A stretch of 64,000 nt of DNA, taken from Desulfocapsa sp. (lineage in GTDB: Bacteria; Desulfobacterota; Desulfobulbia; Desulfobulbales; Desulfocapsaceae). The position numbers and the translations under genes were made by a program. The notes beneath the pieces were generated by a model. That model made no database searches and was not told the origin of the DNA. It saw only the letters and a program-made list of their open reading frames with translations. Below are positions 1 to 9,949 of the stretch, piece by piece; position 1 is the stretch's first letter; the number at the start of each line of letters is the position of its first letter. The stretch covers positions 37,941-101,940 of the forward strand of contig JAESPV010000065.1 of the NCBI GenBank assembly GCA_016765495.1. The letters run 5' to 3'.

Positions 1-514
1 TGATCTGCTGCAGGGAGGCAGTGGCCTCTTTTATACCGATGATATTATCAAATTTTGCGAGACGGGCGACAGTTTCGGGAAGCATATTAGTAACCGTTCT
101 GCTGGGCACATTGTAGAGAATAACCGGAATATCTACAGCTTCTGTAATCGCCTTAAAATGCTGATACAAGCCTTCCTGGCTGGGTTTGTTGTAATAGGGA
201 ACGACAGAAAGTGTTGCATCAGCACCACTTGCCTTGGCACTTTTTGCCAGATCAATGGATTCAGCAGTGGAATTGGCTCCGGTTCCAGCGATAACGGGAA
301 CCCGGCCAGCAACTGTTTTAACCGTAAGCTCTATAATCCGTTTATGCTCTTCAAAGCTGACAGTAGCCGACTCTCCAGTGGTTCCACAGGGAACAATTCC
401 GTGGGTTCCATTCTCAATCTGAAAATTAATCAGATTAACCAATCCCTGTTCATCAATGTTATTGTTGATAAAGGGGGTGACAATTGCGACTATGGCGCCG
501 TGATATTTTTCCAT
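1..514 (-). CDS. dapA: 4-hydroxy-tetrahydrodipicolinate synthase, 3' part outside the window
   Basis: Condenses pyruvate with aspartate semialdehyde, the first committed step of the diaminopimelate/lysine pathway, in the cytoplasm. Translating the minus strand from the ATG at 514 gives [15 protein letters not shown], then [11 protein letters not shown] (the family's conserved substrate-binding GTTGE segment), then GTGANST and [13 protein letters not shown], which carries the conserved YYNKP motif. About 171 codons are present and the frame is open at the window edge, so the Schiff-base lysine should lie near or beyond position 1. A strong GGAGGA ribosome-binding site sits just upstream of the ATG. 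It follows dapF by 60 bp and lysA in the same direction, so the three are probably cotranscribed. Family identity is near certain; only the 3' end is unseen. Confidence 0.95.
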   Translation of the reverse strand, partial: MEKYHGAIVAIVTPFINNNIDEQGLVNLINFQIENGTHGIVPCGTTGESATVSFEEHKRIIELTVKTVAGRVPVIAGTGANSTAESIDLAKSAKASGADATLSVVPYYNKPSQEGLYQHFKAITEAVDIPVILYNVPSRTVTNMLPETVARLAKFDNIIGIKEATASLQQI

Positions 515-574
515 GATTCCTCCTACCTGAATAGACTGAAGGAGGAAAATATACTTAACCCGCCTTCAGACTTT

Positions 575-1414
575 TTATTGCAATGCTTCGGCCGTTAACT
601 GGCCTATATAAATAATTCGTGCAGGACCTCGCAGATACACATTTTCTGCAGTTCCGTCTTCCTGTAAATCAAATACAATGGTCAGTGCTTCTCCACCAGA
701 AGTAATAACTGTTACCGGTGATTCAACCTTAGTACCGGCAGCTGCAAAAATTGCACCTGCCACTGCTCCCGTCCCGCAGGCTCTGGTTTCATCTTCCACG
801 CCACGCTCATAGGTACGAACCCGTATACCGCCATCATCTAAATACTGAACAAAGTTCACATTGGTCCCTGTCGGCTGGAACATCTCGTGGAACCGAATAT
901 CATGCCCCCATTTTTTCACAGGTATCTCTGCCCCTTCATCCATAAAAAGCACCGCATGAGGGACACCGGAATTCATAAAAAACAAATCATGTGTTTTTCC
1001 GTCAACATCGACGGTAAGATCCGTACGATAATCAAATGGTTGCGTCATAAGCAGGCTTACGTCTTCATCATCAAGTACTTCGGCTTCAATGATGCCCGCC
1101 AAAGTTTCAAAGGACATTTTCCTTCCGGCTATTCCTTTGGCATATGCAAAACGGGCAGCACATCTGGCGCCATTACCGCACATCTCGGCAACTGAACCAT
1201 CAGCATTGTAAAATTGCCAGCTGAAATCCGCCTTTTCCGAGGCTTCAATAAAGATCACTCCATCAGCACCGACAGAAAACATACGACGACACACTTTATT
1301 TACAAAATCGGGCTGTTCTTCAGGGGACACCAAAGAAGTGCGATGGTCAATAACAATAAAATCATTACCCGTACCACTCATTTTGGCAAATGGTACAGGA
1401 AACTCAATGGTCAT
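575..1414 (-). CDS. dapF: diaminopimelate epimerase
   Basis: Interconverts LL- and meso-diaminopimelate for lysine and peptidoglycan synthesis by a two-cysteine, cofactor-free mechanism. The 279-residue product has the usual family length. It shows KMSGTGNDF near residue 11, the first catalytic cysteine in MCGNGARC (C79) and the second in ETRACGTGA (C213). The frame is open farther upstream into lysA, but the ATG at 1414 is preferred: it is preceded by GGAG inside the lysA 3' end, lies one base after the lysA stop, and begins exactly where family members begin. The spacing implies translational coupling with lysA. Confidence 0.96.
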   Translation of the reverse strand: MTIEFPVPFAKMSGTGNDFIVIDHRTSLVSPEEQPDFVNKVCRRMFSVGADGVIFIEASEKADFSWQFYNADGSVAEMCGNGARCAARFAYAKGIAGRKMSFETLAGIIEAEVLDDEDVSLLMTQPFDYRTDLTVDVDGKTHDLFFMNSGVPHAVLFMDEGAEIPVKKWGHDIRFHEMFQPTGTNVNFVQYLDDGGIRVRTYERGVEDETRACGTGAVAGAIFAAAGTKVESPVTVITSGGEALTIVFDLQEDGTAENVYLRGPARIIYIGQLTAEALQ

Positions 1415-1415
1415 C

Positions 1416-2687
1416 TTATTTCTCCACAAATTCAGGTATACTCTCACCCTGAATCAATTGTTCCATGCTTTCACGCTGACGAATAATCTTAAACTGATCA
1501 CCGGCAACCATAACTTCTGCAACACGCGGCCTGGAGTTATAGTTGGAAGCCATGGTAAACCCATAGGCTCCAGCACTGAGAACCGCCAATAAATCGCCCT
1601 GTTCAACCCGCGGAAATGCCATGTCCTTTGCCAGGAAATCTCCTGTTTCACAAATCGGACCGACAATATCTACAACCTGAAAAACAGCCTTGTCTTCTTT
1701 TACAGGCTGAATTGCATGATACGCCCCATACAAACTGGGACGGCTAAGATCACTCATACCGGCATCGACAACTACAAAGTGTTTCTCGTGGTCTCCACCA
1801 CGGTTGGTCTTGGTGTACTGCACTTCAGTAACCATGATACCCGCATTCCCAACAATAACCCGGCCCGGCTCCAAAATCAGTGTCGCCTCAAGCCCACTCA
1901 TCTCTTCCTTAATGGCTTCTGCATATTCTTGAGGATGGGGTGGTTCTTCATCGTCATAGACAATGCCCAGTCCACCACCAAGATCGATATATTGAATGGA
2001 GATTCCTTTTTCCTCCAAACGTCCGACGAAACCTTTAACCTTTCGAAGCGTTTCAACAAAAGGTGAAATCAGGGTGAGCTGTGAACCGATATGGCAACTC
2101 ACACCTTTAACTTCAATATTTGCCATGTCATCGGCTTGTATATAAAGATCAAGGCTCTCATTGATTGGGATACCAAACTTATTCTTGGAAAGACCCGTTG
2201 AAATGTACGCATGGGTTTTAGGATCCACATCAGGATTTACACGGAAAGAAACAGGTGCTGTTACACCCATCTCAGCGGCAACACTATTTAAACGGTGCAG
2301 TTCCTGTTCTGATTCCACATTAAAAAGGAGAATTCCTGATTTCAAACCATAACGCAACTCTTCTACACTCTTTCCCACGCCGGAGTAGATGATCCGCTTT
2401 GGATCAATCCCTGCCCGGATTGCCCGAAACAACTCCCCACCGGAAACGATATCAGCGCCCCCGCCCAGGCTTCCAAAAAGGGACAACACAGCAATATTTG
2501 AACAGCTCTTCACAGCAAAGCAGGTAAGATGATCCACATCTGCAAAACTTGAATCAAAGGCCTTGAAATGACGGGTCAAAGTTGCTTTAGAGTATAAGTA
2601 GAAAGGAGTTCCGACTTCTTTTGCAATGGCACTGACGGAAATATCCTCGCAAAAAAGTTCACCGTTTTTATATTGAAAATGATTCAT
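1416..2687 (-). CDS. lysA: diaminopimelate decarboxylase
   Basis: PLP enzyme that decarboxylates meso-diaminopimelate to lysine. The 423-residue protein has the alanine-racemase-like barrel followed by a beta domain. The PLP lysine is in CFAVKSCSN (K60), a conserved histidine is in SCHIGSQ (H199), the phosphate-binding glycine loop is GGGLG (237-241), then EPGR (273-276), and the active-site cysteine is in ICETGD (C346), which also helps bind substrate across the dimer. It is the first gene of a lysA-dapF-dapA run. The upstream gap of about 220 bp holds stem-loops rather than an obvious strong promoter. Confidence 0.96.
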   Translation of the reverse strand: MNHFQYKNGELFCEDISVSAIAKEVGTPFYLYSKATLTRHFKAFDSSFADVDHLTCFAVKSCSNIAVLSLFGSLGGGADIVSGGELFRAIRAGIDPKRIIYSGVGKSVEELRYGLKSGILLFNVESEQELHRLNSVAAEMGVTAPVSFRVNPDVDPKTHAYISTGLSKNKFGIPINESLDLYIQADDMANIEVKGVSCHIGSQLTLISPFVETLRKVKGFVGRLEEKGISIQYIDLGGGLGIVYDDEEPPHPQEYAEAIKEEMSGLEATLILEPGRVIVGNAGIMVTEVQYTKTNRGGDHEKHFVVVDAGMSDLSRPSLYGAYHAIQPVKEDKAVFQVVDIVGPICETGDFLAKDMAFPRVEQGDLLAVLSAGAYGFTMASNYNSRPRVAEVMVAGDQFKIIRQRESMEQLIQGESIPEFVEK

Positions 2688-2757
2688 GGTATCTTCTCTT
2701 TTATTTACAACTATTCAGGAATGCTCTTGAGCAGTTATAATTAATTAATGGTAAGTA

Positions 2758-2785
2758 TTTGGGTTGACCTCAGAAACAACCCAAA
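2758..2785. other. stem-loop with perfect 9-bp arms
   Basis: TTTGGGTTG at 2758-2766 is the exact reverse complement of CAACCCAAA at 2777-2785, with a 10-base loop. It lies between the end of the arg/lipoprotein run and the start of lysA, both on the minus strand. Neither side carries a clear T-run, so a classical intrinsic terminator is not certain. It could be a weak terminator, an operator, or an mRNA end-protecting hairpin. Confidence 0.5.
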
Positions 2786-2789
2786 CCAC

Positions 2790-2920
2790 GGAGTTGTAAA
2801 TGTTTGGCATGGCTTCATATTCGTGTAAGCGAACTGGCATAGCATATTAGTCATATGTGAGCCAGCCCGATCGCGCGAAGATGATGTCATACCGAATATT
2901 TACAATTAATGTCTAACTCC
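2790..2920. repeat. long imperfect palindrome between lysA and the lipoprotein gene
   Basis: The left arm, about 2793-2838, pairs imperfectly with the right arm, about 2861-2906. Matched blocks include TTGTAAAT (2794-2801) with ATTTACAA (2898-2905) and CTGGC (2834-2838) with GCCAG (2861-2865). The 22-base centre contains CATAT...ATATG. An outer GGAGTT (2790-2795) also matches AACTCC (2915-2920). Several arm mismatches become G-U pairs if the plus strand is transcribed. The right end runs into the last codons of the lipoprotein gene. It resembles a miniature palindromic element or a structured RNA; no second copy was seen in the window. Confidence 0.5.
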
Positions 2921-3958
2921 GGCCTCTTGAGACTGTTCACTTTCATTGGGTACTTCCGCCTGATCATAGGCAGTAACAGAATAATAGTAACTTACGCCTG
3001 CCACAACACTACTATCTTCAAATATGGTGTATATGCCACTCACATCACCAATCTGTTTTGGGGTCTTTTCAGCTGCACTGCGCCTATACACTCTGTATCC
3101 TTGCACGTCCGCTTCCCGCGATTTATTCCAGAAGATTTTAATACCGGCAGCAGTTTGTACCACAGTGACTCCAGATGGTGGCGCAGGCGCTGTCTGATCA
3201 ACGGCAATGATACTTATAGGCTCGGAAAACCCTCCATTCACAGGATTTCCATCAACCATAAGAATGGATTGAACCTTGTAATAATAAGTGACTCCATTCT
3301 TCAGTGCGTTATCTTTAAACTCCGTTGCAGCCTTGGCCGCACCAACAGTTTTGAAACTTGTATTATCCTTACTTCGCAGTACCTGATACAACATTGGATA
3401 CGCAACATCCTGACCATCCATCAACTTTGTAACCGGTTGCCAGCTTATTGTGGCACTGGAATCTGCAGCCTTTGCAATCATGCCCTGCGGTCCTTTAGCC
3501 GGGATATGCCAGACAAAGGAGATAATATTTGAATCGGGGCTTGCTGCCCACCAGCTGGTTCTTGCGTTCACCTTAAAGAAATATTTATGACCGGAACGAA
3601 GCAAAGCCGTCTCGTAAATACCCTGACGATTTCCTTCCGGATCAACGATTCCGCCAGCAACCTGAATTGGTTCACTAAAAGGAATGGGACATGTTGAACA
3701 ATAATCCTGCAACGGCACCACGGCACGATACAGGTCAAATGTTGCTATATCAGTAAGGTCTGTGCCCTTGATGGTTTCCCTGGGAAAGGTCCAGGTCAGG
3801 GTGACACCTTTCTCACTTACCGAATAACGCAAATCCTCAATTGCTTGAGGAACGATGGAATCAGGAGGAACAGGATCTGTTTTATAGCCACAACCTCCTG
3901 CCAGAAATACTGCTCCGGTAAGGAGTATTGCTCCTGCCACTTGCGCTTTTGTAAACAT
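2906..3958 (-). CDS. lipoprotein with fibronectin type III domains
   Basis: A 350-residue exported lipoprotein. The N-terminus has a hydrophobic stretch ending in the lipobox FLAGGC, with C23 as the lipidated residue. Three fibronectin-III-like segments follow: about residues 40-150 (LTWTF core), 160-255 (ATISWQPV core) and 260-345 (IKIFWNKS, then GYRVYRRS). FN3 domains usually mediate protein or polysaccharide contact at the cell surface. The start at 3958 is preferred to in-frame upstream ATGs because it has GGAGAG just before it and lies one base after the argH stop. Cotranscription with the arg genes is likely from spacing, but nothing in the protein points to arginine metabolism. Function unknown. 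Confidence 0.8.
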   Translation of the reverse strand: MFTKAQVAGAILLTGAVFLAGGCGYKTDPVPPDSIVPQAIEDLRYSVSEKGVTLTWTFPRETIKGTDLTDIATFDLYRAVVPLQDYCSTCPIPFSEPIQVAGGIVDPEGNRQGIYETALLRSGHKYFFKVNARTSWWAASPDSNIISFVWHIPAKGPQGMIAKAADSSATISWQPVTKLMDGQDVAYPMLYQVLRSKDNTSFKTVGAAKAATEFKDNALKNGVTYYYKVQSILMVDGNPVNGGFSEPISIIAVDQTAPAPPSGVTVVQTAAGIKIFWNKSREADVQGYRVYRRSAAEKTPKQIGDVSGIYTIFEDSSVVAGVSYYYSVTAYDQAEVPNESEQSQEAGVRH

Positions 3959-3959
3959 T

Positions 3960-5357
3960 TTACTCTCCAATTCCCATATGTTTTTCAGCAGTCCGCACCG
4001 CTTCTTCAACCCGCAAACTTGCGGTTCCGCCGATCGATTTTCTGGAATTCACAGACCCCTCAACACTCAATACTGCAAAAACTGTCTTGTCGATAATCGG
4101 GGAAAACTCCCGCATTTCTTCAAGGCTTAAGTCTGTTAATTCACAGCCTTTTTCTATACAGCTTGCAACCGCCCTCCCAACAATGCCATGGGCATCACGA
4201 AAGGGAACGTCGTGAAGTACGAGATAGTCGGCAAGATCTGTAGCTGTTATAAAACCGGTTTTGGTCGCATCTTCCATTCGTTCTGTATTAAATTCCAGAT
4301 TACCTAGCATTTCAGCCATGATGGCAAGAGATGCGGATACCGTATCCACTGCATCAAAAACAGGTTCTTTATCCTCCTGAAGATCACGATTATATGTCAG
4401 CGGCAAGCCCTTCATCAAAGTAATAAGGGACATAAGACTGCCCACAACTCTTCCGGATTTGCCACGGATCAATTCTGGAATATCAGGATTCTTTTTTTGC
4501 GGCATAATAGAGGAACCGGTACAGAACTTATCTGCAATCTGCACAAAAGAGAACTCCTGGCTCGACCAGATCACAAGCTCCTCCGAAAGACGCGAGAGAT
4601 GGAGTTGAATCATAGTACAGCATGAGACAAACTCTATGGCAAAATCACGATCCCCTGAGGTATCCATGGAGTTTGCAGTTACAGCATCAAAATGAAGAAG
4701 CTCAGCAACCATTTCCCTGTCAATGGGCAGCCCTGTTCCTGCCATGGCAGCAGTACCAAGCGGGAGAATATTGATTCGTTTTCTGCAATCTGCAATACGT
4801 TCTTTATCGCGCCCGAACATCTCATAATAGGCCATCATATGATGCGCAATAAGCACCGGTTGCGCCCGTTGAAGATGGGTATAACCGGGCATCACCTTCC
4901 CCATATATTTCCTGGCTAACACAACAAAAGCACGGCGGGCATCATCAAGCAATGCCATTAATCTATCACATTGATCACGAAGATAGAGACGCAGATCCAG
5001 TGCAATCTGATCATTGCGGCTACGGGCACTGTGTAATTTTGCACCGGCAGGCCCTATGGCACCAATGAGCGCATGTTCAATATTCATATGAATATCTTCA
5101 AGTTCACTCTTAAAGGAGAATGTCCCCTCTTCGATCCTTGCCTCAATGGCAGATAAGCCGTCGACGATACTTGTCAGCTCATCCTGTGAAAGCAGCTTAT
5201 TGGCTGCAAGCATTGCAGCGTGCGCCTTACTTCCCTCAATATCATACCGATACAAACGTTTATCGTAACTGATCGATTCGGTAAAAGCTTCTACAGAGGC
5301 AGCTGTTGCCTGTTCAAAACGACCGCCCCATGGTTTTTCTGATTTGGTATTTTCCAT
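3960..5357 (-). CDS. argH: argininosuccinate lyase
   Basis: Splits argininosuccinate into arginine and fumarate, the last step of arginine synthesis. At 465 residues it matches the family. Visible motifs are KPWGGRF at the N-terminus, SARSRNDQ (110-117), the conserved TH pair in PGYTHLQRAQP (T160-H161), and the fumarase/aspartase signature GSSIMPQKKNPD (281-292), whose flexible loop supplies the catalytic serine. It lies 9 bp after argG and one base before the lipoprotein gene, deep in a minus-strand arg run. Confidence 0.97.
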   Translation of the reverse strand: MENTKSEKPWGGRFEQATAASVEAFTESISYDKRLYRYDIEGSKAHAAMLAANKLLSQDELTSIVDGLSAIEARIEEGTFSFKSELEDIHMNIEHALIGAIGPAGAKLHSARSRNDQIALDLRLYLRDQCDRLMALLDDARRAFVVLARKYMGKVMPGYTHLQRAQPVLIAHHMMAYYEMFGRDKERIADCRKRINILPLGTAAMAGTGLPIDREMVAELLHFDAVTANSMDTSGDRDFAIEFVSCCTMIQLHLSRLSEELVIWSSQEFSFVQIADKFCTGSSIMPQKKNPDIPELIRGKSGRVVGSLMSLITLMKGLPLTYNRDLQEDKEPVFDAVDTVSASLAIMAEMLGNLEFNTERMEDATKTGFITATDLADYLVLHDVPFRDAHGIVGRAVASCIEKGCELTDLSLEEMREFSPIIDKTVFAVLSVEGSVNSRKSIGGTASLRVEEAVRTAEKHMGIGE

Positions 5358-5366
5358 TTTTTATAT

Positions 5367-6560
5367 TTATTTTTGCATAGCTGCAATTTGTAAACGTAAA
5401 CCATTTAATCGGATAAAACCACCGGCATCGGCCTGGTTATACACATCGTCTTCTTCAAATGTGGCAAAGCTTTGCTGGTAGAGTGACTGGTCTGATTTTT
5501 TGCCAACAGCGACACAATTCCCCTTATAAAGCTTCATGCGAACTGTTCCATTTACTGTTTTCTGACTCTCATCCATGGTTACCTGGAGCAGCTCTCGCTC
5601 CGGAGAAAACCAGAAGCCATTATAGACAAGTTCTGCATAACGGGGAACTAATGAATCCCTGATACGCATCACTTCACGATCCATACACATGGTTTCAAGA
5701 TCCCGGTGCGCGTTCCGAAGGAGTGTGCCACCCGGAGTTTCATAGACCCCTCGGGATTTCATACCCACAAAACGGTTCTCCAAAAGATCAAGACGACCAA
5801 TTCCGTTGGCACCTGCTACTTTATTTAATGCTTCAAACAGAGGCAGGGGATCCATACGCTCACCATTAATGGCAACAGGATCACCCTTCTCAAAATCGAT
5901 CTCGAGATAGGTGGCCTTATCCGGCGCATTTTCAGGCGAAACAGAAAGTCTATACATATCTTCATCAGGCTCATTCCATGGATCTTCCAGAAGCCCGCCT
6001 TCAAAACTGATATGGAGAATATTCTCATCAGAGCTGTAAGGATTCTTTTTGGTGGTGGGTACAGGAATACTATGTTTTTTAGCAAACTCTTCAAGCTTTG
6101 CCCGGGAATTAAGATCCCAGATACGCCAGGGAGCAATGATTTTTAATTGTGGATCAATACCTAAATAAGACAACTCAAAACGAACCTGATCATTCCCCTT
6201 TCCAGTGGCGCCATGACTCACCGCATCGGCGCCTTCCGCATGGGCAATACGTACCTGCTCCTTGCCGATGATGGGACGAGCAAGAGATGTTCCAAGAAGA
6301 TATGCCCCTTCGTAAATAGCATTGCAGCGAAAGGCAGGAAAAATATAGTCTTCAACAAACTCCTGACGAAGATCGGAGATAATCACCTTGTCAGCTCCGG
6401 TTGCCATACCTTTTTCCCGTATAGCATCCCAGTCTTCAGTCTGCCCGACATCGGCCGCATAGGCAATAACAGGACATCCATACTCTTCCGCCAGCCATTT
6501 CAAAATAACTGAGGTATCAAGACCGCCCGAGTAGGCCAAAACTATTTTATTTACATCCAT
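5367..6560 (-). CDS. argG: argininosuccinate synthase
   Basis: Joins citrulline and aspartate using ATP to give argininosuccinate. The 397-residue product begins with the N-type ATP pyrophosphatase loop AYSGGLDTS (9-17). Other family stretches are [13 protein letters not shown] (near 120), [15 protein letters not shown] (near 180) and [10 protein letters not shown] (near 270). It lies 4 bp downstream of argF and 9 bp upstream of argH, consistent with one transcript. Confidence 0.97.
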   Translation of the reverse strand: MDVNKIVLAYSGGLDTSVILKWLAEEYGCPVIAYAADVGQTEDWDAIREKGMATGADKVIISDLRQEFVEDYIFPAFRCNAIYEGAYLLGTSLARPIIGKEQVRIAHAEGADAVSHGATGKGNDQVRFELSYLGIDPQLKIIAPWRIWDLNSRAKLEEFAKKHSIPVPTTKKNPYSSDENILHISFEGGLLEDPWNEPDEDMYRLSVSPENAPDKATYLEIDFEKGDPVAINGERMDPLPLFEALNKVAGANGIGRLDLLENRFVGMKSRGVYETPGGTLLRNAHRDLETMCMDREVMRIRDSLVPRYAELVYNGFWFSPERELLQVTMDESQKTVNGTVRMKLYKGNCVAVGKKSDQSLYQQSFATFEEDDVYNQADAGGFIRLNGLRLQIAAMQK

Positions 6561-6564
6561 TTTT

Positions 6565-7479
6565 TTATCCTTTCAACAACTGTTCGAGTATTGATTTGTG
6601 CATATGCATTTTATTTTCTGCCTGATCAAAAGCCACACAACGCACAGACTCAAGAATCTCTTCTGTTATTTCTTCTTCACGATGTGCGGGAAGACAGTGT
6701 AAAACAATAGCATCAGCCGGGGCTTTGCTCATGAGTTCTGCATTGATCTGTAGTGGCTGAAAAATAGCCAGACGCTCGTCCAGTTCGCCCTCCTGTCCCA
6801 TGGAAGCCCAGACATCTGTGTTTATCACATCAGCTGCAGCCACGGCTTCCTGCGGGCTGCGCGTTACAGTAATTGGTTTTTTCGACTCTTTTTGTGCCGC
6901 AGTCAGTATATCAGAATCCGGGTCATAGCCTTCAGGACAGGCAAGAATCAATTCAAAACCGATTCGTCCGGCAGCCTGAATCCACGAATTGGCCATATTG
7001 TTTCCATCACCAACCCAGGCGATCTTTAACTCTTCAATATTCCCTTTTTTCTCAACAACGGTCATAATATCGCTGAGGATCTGACAGGGATGATGAAGGT
7101 CAGTCAGGGCATTGATCACCGGAACAGCAGAATACTCTGCAAGCTCAGTCACAACTTTCTGGCCAAACGTCCTTACAACAATTCCGTCCACATACCTGGC
7201 CATAACCCTTGCCATATCCTTTAGAGGCTCAGAACGGGCAAGCTGGGTATCACGTCCGGAAAGAAATATTACCTGTCCGCCTAAACCATACATGGCAGCT
7301 TCAAAAGAAACCCGGGTTCTTGTAGAGGGCTTTTCAAATATCAGGCCAACTATTTTCCCAGCTAACTGCTGGTGGTCGACTCCTGCGGCGCACTCTTTTT
7401 TCAGCAGAATTGCGCGATCAATAAAAGCCAGTAACTCTTCTTTAGTGAAGTCCTCTAATGATTGTAAATGACGTTGCAT
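6565..7479 (-). CDS. argF: ornithine carbamoyltransferase
   Basis: Makes citrulline from ornithine and carbamoyl phosphate. The 304-residue protein shows the carbamoyl-phosphate site STRTR (52-56), HPCQ (130-133) in the linker between domains, and the ornithine-domain HCLPAHR (261-267) with its reactive cysteine. Length and motifs fit an anabolic enzyme. Spacing to argG is 4 bp. Upstream lies a 149-bp gap to argD that holds a stem-loop, so expression may differ across that gap. Confidence 0.96.
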   Translation of the reverse strand: MQRHLQSLEDFTKEELLAFIDRAILLKKECAAGVDHQQLAGKIVGLIFEKPSTRTRVSFEAAMYGLGGQVIFLSGRDTQLARSEPLKDMARVMARYVDGIVVRTFGQKVVTELAEYSAVPVINALTDLHHPCQILSDIMTVVEKKGNIEELKIAWVGDGNNMANSWIQAAGRIGFELILACPEGYDPDSDILTAAQKESKKPITVTRSPQEAVAAADVINTDVWASMGQEGELDERLAIFQPLQINAELMSKAPADAIVLHCLPAHREEEITEEILESVRCVAFDQAENKMHMHKSILEQLLKG

Positions 7480-7559
7480 AACCTTTGTCTTTTTTCACAG
7501 ACGGTTTTTATTGCTCTTTCCGTCTTTCAATTAGCTGTAGCCCCAGCCCAATCGCTTTA

Positions 7560-7590
7560 TTTTGGGGGAAAAAACCATACTTACCCAAAA
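7560..7590. other. stem-loop in the argD-argF intercistronic gap
   Basis: TTTTGGG (7560-7566) and CCCAAAA (7584-7590) are perfect 7-bp arms around a 17-base loop. The element sits in the only sizeable gap (7480-7628) inside the arg run. A second weak pairing is nearby, with AGACGG against CCGTCT at about 7498-7535. No T-run follows on the minus strand, so partial termination, mRNA processing or stabilisation are all possible. Confidence 0.4.
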
Positions 7591-7628
7591 CAGGATTGAT
7601 TTGCAAAGATTTTCGTGAAATAGACAAA

Positions 7629-8834
7629 TCAAGCCTCATATTCTGCTAAAACGTCCCCTAACGCAGTCAATAACCGATCGATTTCTTCCGTGGTTATGAT
7701 AAGAGGCGGCAAAAAACGAAGAACAGCATTTCCGGCAAAATTAATAAGTATGCCTTTAGAAAAAAGCCTGTTCACCATGTCAGAACCATTTGCAACCCCC
7801 TTTTCAGTAAGCACCAGTCCCCGGATCAACCCCATTCCCCGTGCACCGTCGGCAAGAGCAGGAAAACGTGCAGCCAGACCTTCAAGGCCTGCCTGTAAAT
7901 ACTCGCCCTTCTCTTTGACACCATCAAGAAAACCATCTTCCAGAATGATTGCAAGAGTCGCGACAGCACCCGCTGCAGCAACAGGATTCCCCCCAAAAGT
8001 TGAGCCATGGGTACCCGGTACAAAGGAAGCTGCCAACTCTTTTCTGGTGAGCATTGCACCTATTGGCAAGCCATTTCCCAGAGCCTTGGCAACTGTCATA
8101 ACATCCGGGACAATGCCCAGTTGTTCATAGGCAAAAAGGCTTCCGGTGCGTCCGATACCGGTCTGGATTTCATCAAAGATAAGCAGAAGATCATGTTTCC
8201 TGCAAAGATCCTCTACACCTTTCAGATACTCAATATCCAGAGGTCGAACACCACCCTCTCCCTGCAAAGGTTCACAAAGAATTGCACAGGTGTGATCGGT
8301 GATCATGGATTCCAGCACATTCAGATTCCCGAAAGGCGCGTGGGAAAAGCCTTCTGGCATGGGCTCAAACCCCTCCCATAATTTGGGCTGACCGGTCGCA
8401 GCAACAGTGGCTAACGTTCTGCCATGGAAGGATCCGACAAGTGAAATAATTCCATATCGGTCAGGACCGGCACAGATCCTTGCAAGTTTTATTGCAGCCT
8501 CATTGGCCTCGGCCCCGCTGTTTGCCATAAAAATCTGATCGGCAAAGGAGTTCTCAGTCAACAATTCCGCAAGCTTAATCTGGGGCAGAGTGTAGTAAAG
8601 ATTGGAAACATGCACCAGTTCCCTTGCCTGACTGCAAATTGCCTCGGTCACAGCCGGATGGCAATGGCCCAGACTGCAAACTGCAATTCCTGCCAGACAA
8701 TCCAGATATTCCCGCCCTTCTGCATCGGTCAATGTGCAACCTTCTCCTTTTACCATGGCCGCTGGATACCTTGCGTATGTTCCTGTAAGCACGTTATCAC
8801 TCCTTTCAGCCCATCCTGCGTTTTCACCACTCAT
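7629..8834 (-). CDS. argD: acetylornithine aminotransferase
   Basis: Class III PLP aminotransferase that converts N-acetylglutamate semialdehyde to N-acetylornithine; homologues often also serve succinyldiaminopimelate in lysine synthesis. The 401-residue product has [15 protein letters not shown] (105-119), SFHGRTLA (135-142), [12 protein letters not shown] (220-231) and the PLP lysine in [13 protein letters not shown] (K250). The ATG at 8834 shares one base with the argB stop (TGATG), a typical coupled start. A TTG one codon earlier is less likely. Confidence 0.95.
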   Translation of the reverse strand: MSGENAGWAERSDNVLTGTYARYPAAMVKGEGCTLTDAEGREYLDCLAGIAVCSLGHCHPAVTEAICSQARELVHVSNLYYTLPQIKLAELLTENSFADQIFMANSGAEANEAAIKLARICAGPDRYGIISLVGSFHGRTLATVAATGQPKLWEGFEPMPEGFSHAPFGNLNVLESMITDHTCAILCEPLQGEGGVRPLDIEYLKGVEDLCRKHDLLLIFDEIQTGIGRTGSLFAYEQLGIVPDVMTVAKALGNGLPIGAMLTRKELAASFVPGTHGSTFGGNPVAAAGAVATLAIILEDGFLDGVKEKGEYLQAGLEGLAARFPALADGARGMGLIRGLVLTEKGVANGSDMVNRLFSKGILINFAGNAVLRFLPPLIITTEEIDRLLTALGDVLAEYEA

Positions 8835-9721
8835 CAAACTATCTCCGTTCCTATCCCATCTTTTGTAAATATCTCGAGTAAGATGGCATGCTCAATTCGT
8901 CCATCTATTATATGTGTTTTTACGACCCCGCGGCTTAATGCATCAGCACAACAGCGTACCTTGGGAATCATACCGCCGCCAATGGTTTCCTGCTCAATCA
9001 GCTTTTCGATATCGTCCTGTTTCAAGGATCTACACAATGTTCCCTCTCCATCCTGAACACCTGCAACATCTGTCAACAGCACAAGCTTTGCAGCCTGTAA
9101 TTCACCAGCAATGGCCGCAGCCACAAGATCGGCATTAATATTGAAGGCCTGCCCGTCTTCTCCAACACCAACGGGTGCTATCACCGGGATGAAATCATTC
9201 TTTTCCAGTGCCAGTAAAATCTCCGGGTTAACCGCTGTCACCTGGCCCACTCGACCAAGATCAATCAGCTCCGGGGGAGCATCTTTTAAGGCTTCATCAT
9301 TTTTCTTACTCACACACATCTTTTCAGCATAGATAAGATCACCATCCCGGCCGGAAAGTCCAACTGCCCGGCCACCACAATGATTAATATTGCCCACGAT
9401 TTCCTTGTTCACCTTCCCCACAAGAACCATTTCCACCACACTCATGGTCTCGCCATCGGTGACCCGCATCCCCTGAACATAGCAGGGCTTTATCTCCAGT
9501 CGATCCAACAAACGATTGATCTGGGGACCGCCGCCATGCACAATCACCGGATTAATCCCGATATGTTTCATCAATATAACATCGAGGGCAAACTGTTTTT
9601 TCAGATTTTCATCCACCATGGCGTGCCCGCCATATTTGATAACCACGGTTTTGTGCCGAAATTCCTGCATATAGGGGAGGGACTCAATAAGCCCTTTCGC
9701 TCTATCAATACTTTCCTGCAT
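8834..9721 (-). CDS. argB: acetylglutamate kinase, probably arginine-sensitive type
   Basis: Phosphorylates N-acetylglutamate, the usual control point of linear or cyclic arginine synthesis. The 295-residue protein has the amino-acid-kinase start [21 protein letters not shown] (near 61-71) and a C-terminal [15 protein letters not shown] segment. About 25 residues precede the kinase core and form a predicted helix. That extension is a hallmark of hexameric, arginine-inhibited enzymes, so feedback control is inferred. It is the first gene of the minus-strand arg run and is preceded by a likely promoter at 9752-9779. argC and argJ are not in the window. Confidence 0.95.
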   Translation of the reverse strand: MQESIDRAKGLIESLPYMQEFRHKTVVIKYGGHAMVDENLKKQFALDVILMKHIGINPVIVHGGGPQINRLLDRLEIKPCYVQGMRVTDGETMSVVEMVLVGKVNKEIVGNINHCGGRAVGLSGRDGDLIYAEKMCVSKKNDEALKDAPPELIDLGRVGQVTAVNPEILLALEKNDFIPVIAPVGVGEDGQAFNINADLVAAAIAGELQAAKLVLLTDVAGVQDGEGTLCRSLKQDDIEKLIEQETIGGGMIPKVRCCADALSRGVVKTHIIDGRIEHAILLEIFTKDGIGTEIV

Positions 9722-9751
9722 GTTTTTAGTATCCTTTTTACCAATAGCGAC

Positions 9752-9779
9752 ATTATCTACTCAAATCAACCACATGCAA
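9752..9779 (-). promoter_or_regulatory. candidate sigma-70-type promoter of the arg run
   Basis: Read on the minus strand, TTGCAT (9779-9774) and GATAAT (9757-9752) are separated by 16 bases and lie about 30 bases before the argB ATG. No ArgR-type operator was recognised with confidence. The call rests only on matches to the consensus boxes and on position. Confidence 0.4.
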
Positions 9780-9866
9780 CTCACACGATCACATAATTAC
9801 CCTATTCTACTGACTCAGTTGATTGAAGTAAAGTAATCTTTCCCCACCGTTCGACACCGGGATTTC

Positions 9867-9895
9867 TTTACTTTTTTCAAGAGCACGACTATAAT
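9867..9895 (+). promoter_or_regulatory. sigma-70-type promoter of lptA-lptB
   Basis: TTTACT (9867-9872) and a perfect TATAAT (9890-9895) are separated by 17 bases. Transcription would start near 9902, giving a leader of about 50 bases before the lptA GTG. It is divergent from the arg promoter about 90 bp away. Confidence 0.65.
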
Positions 9896-9949
9896 AGGCT
9901 TGGTAATTGCAAAGGAACCATTCCCACTTATTATTTTTTGGAGAGTTTT

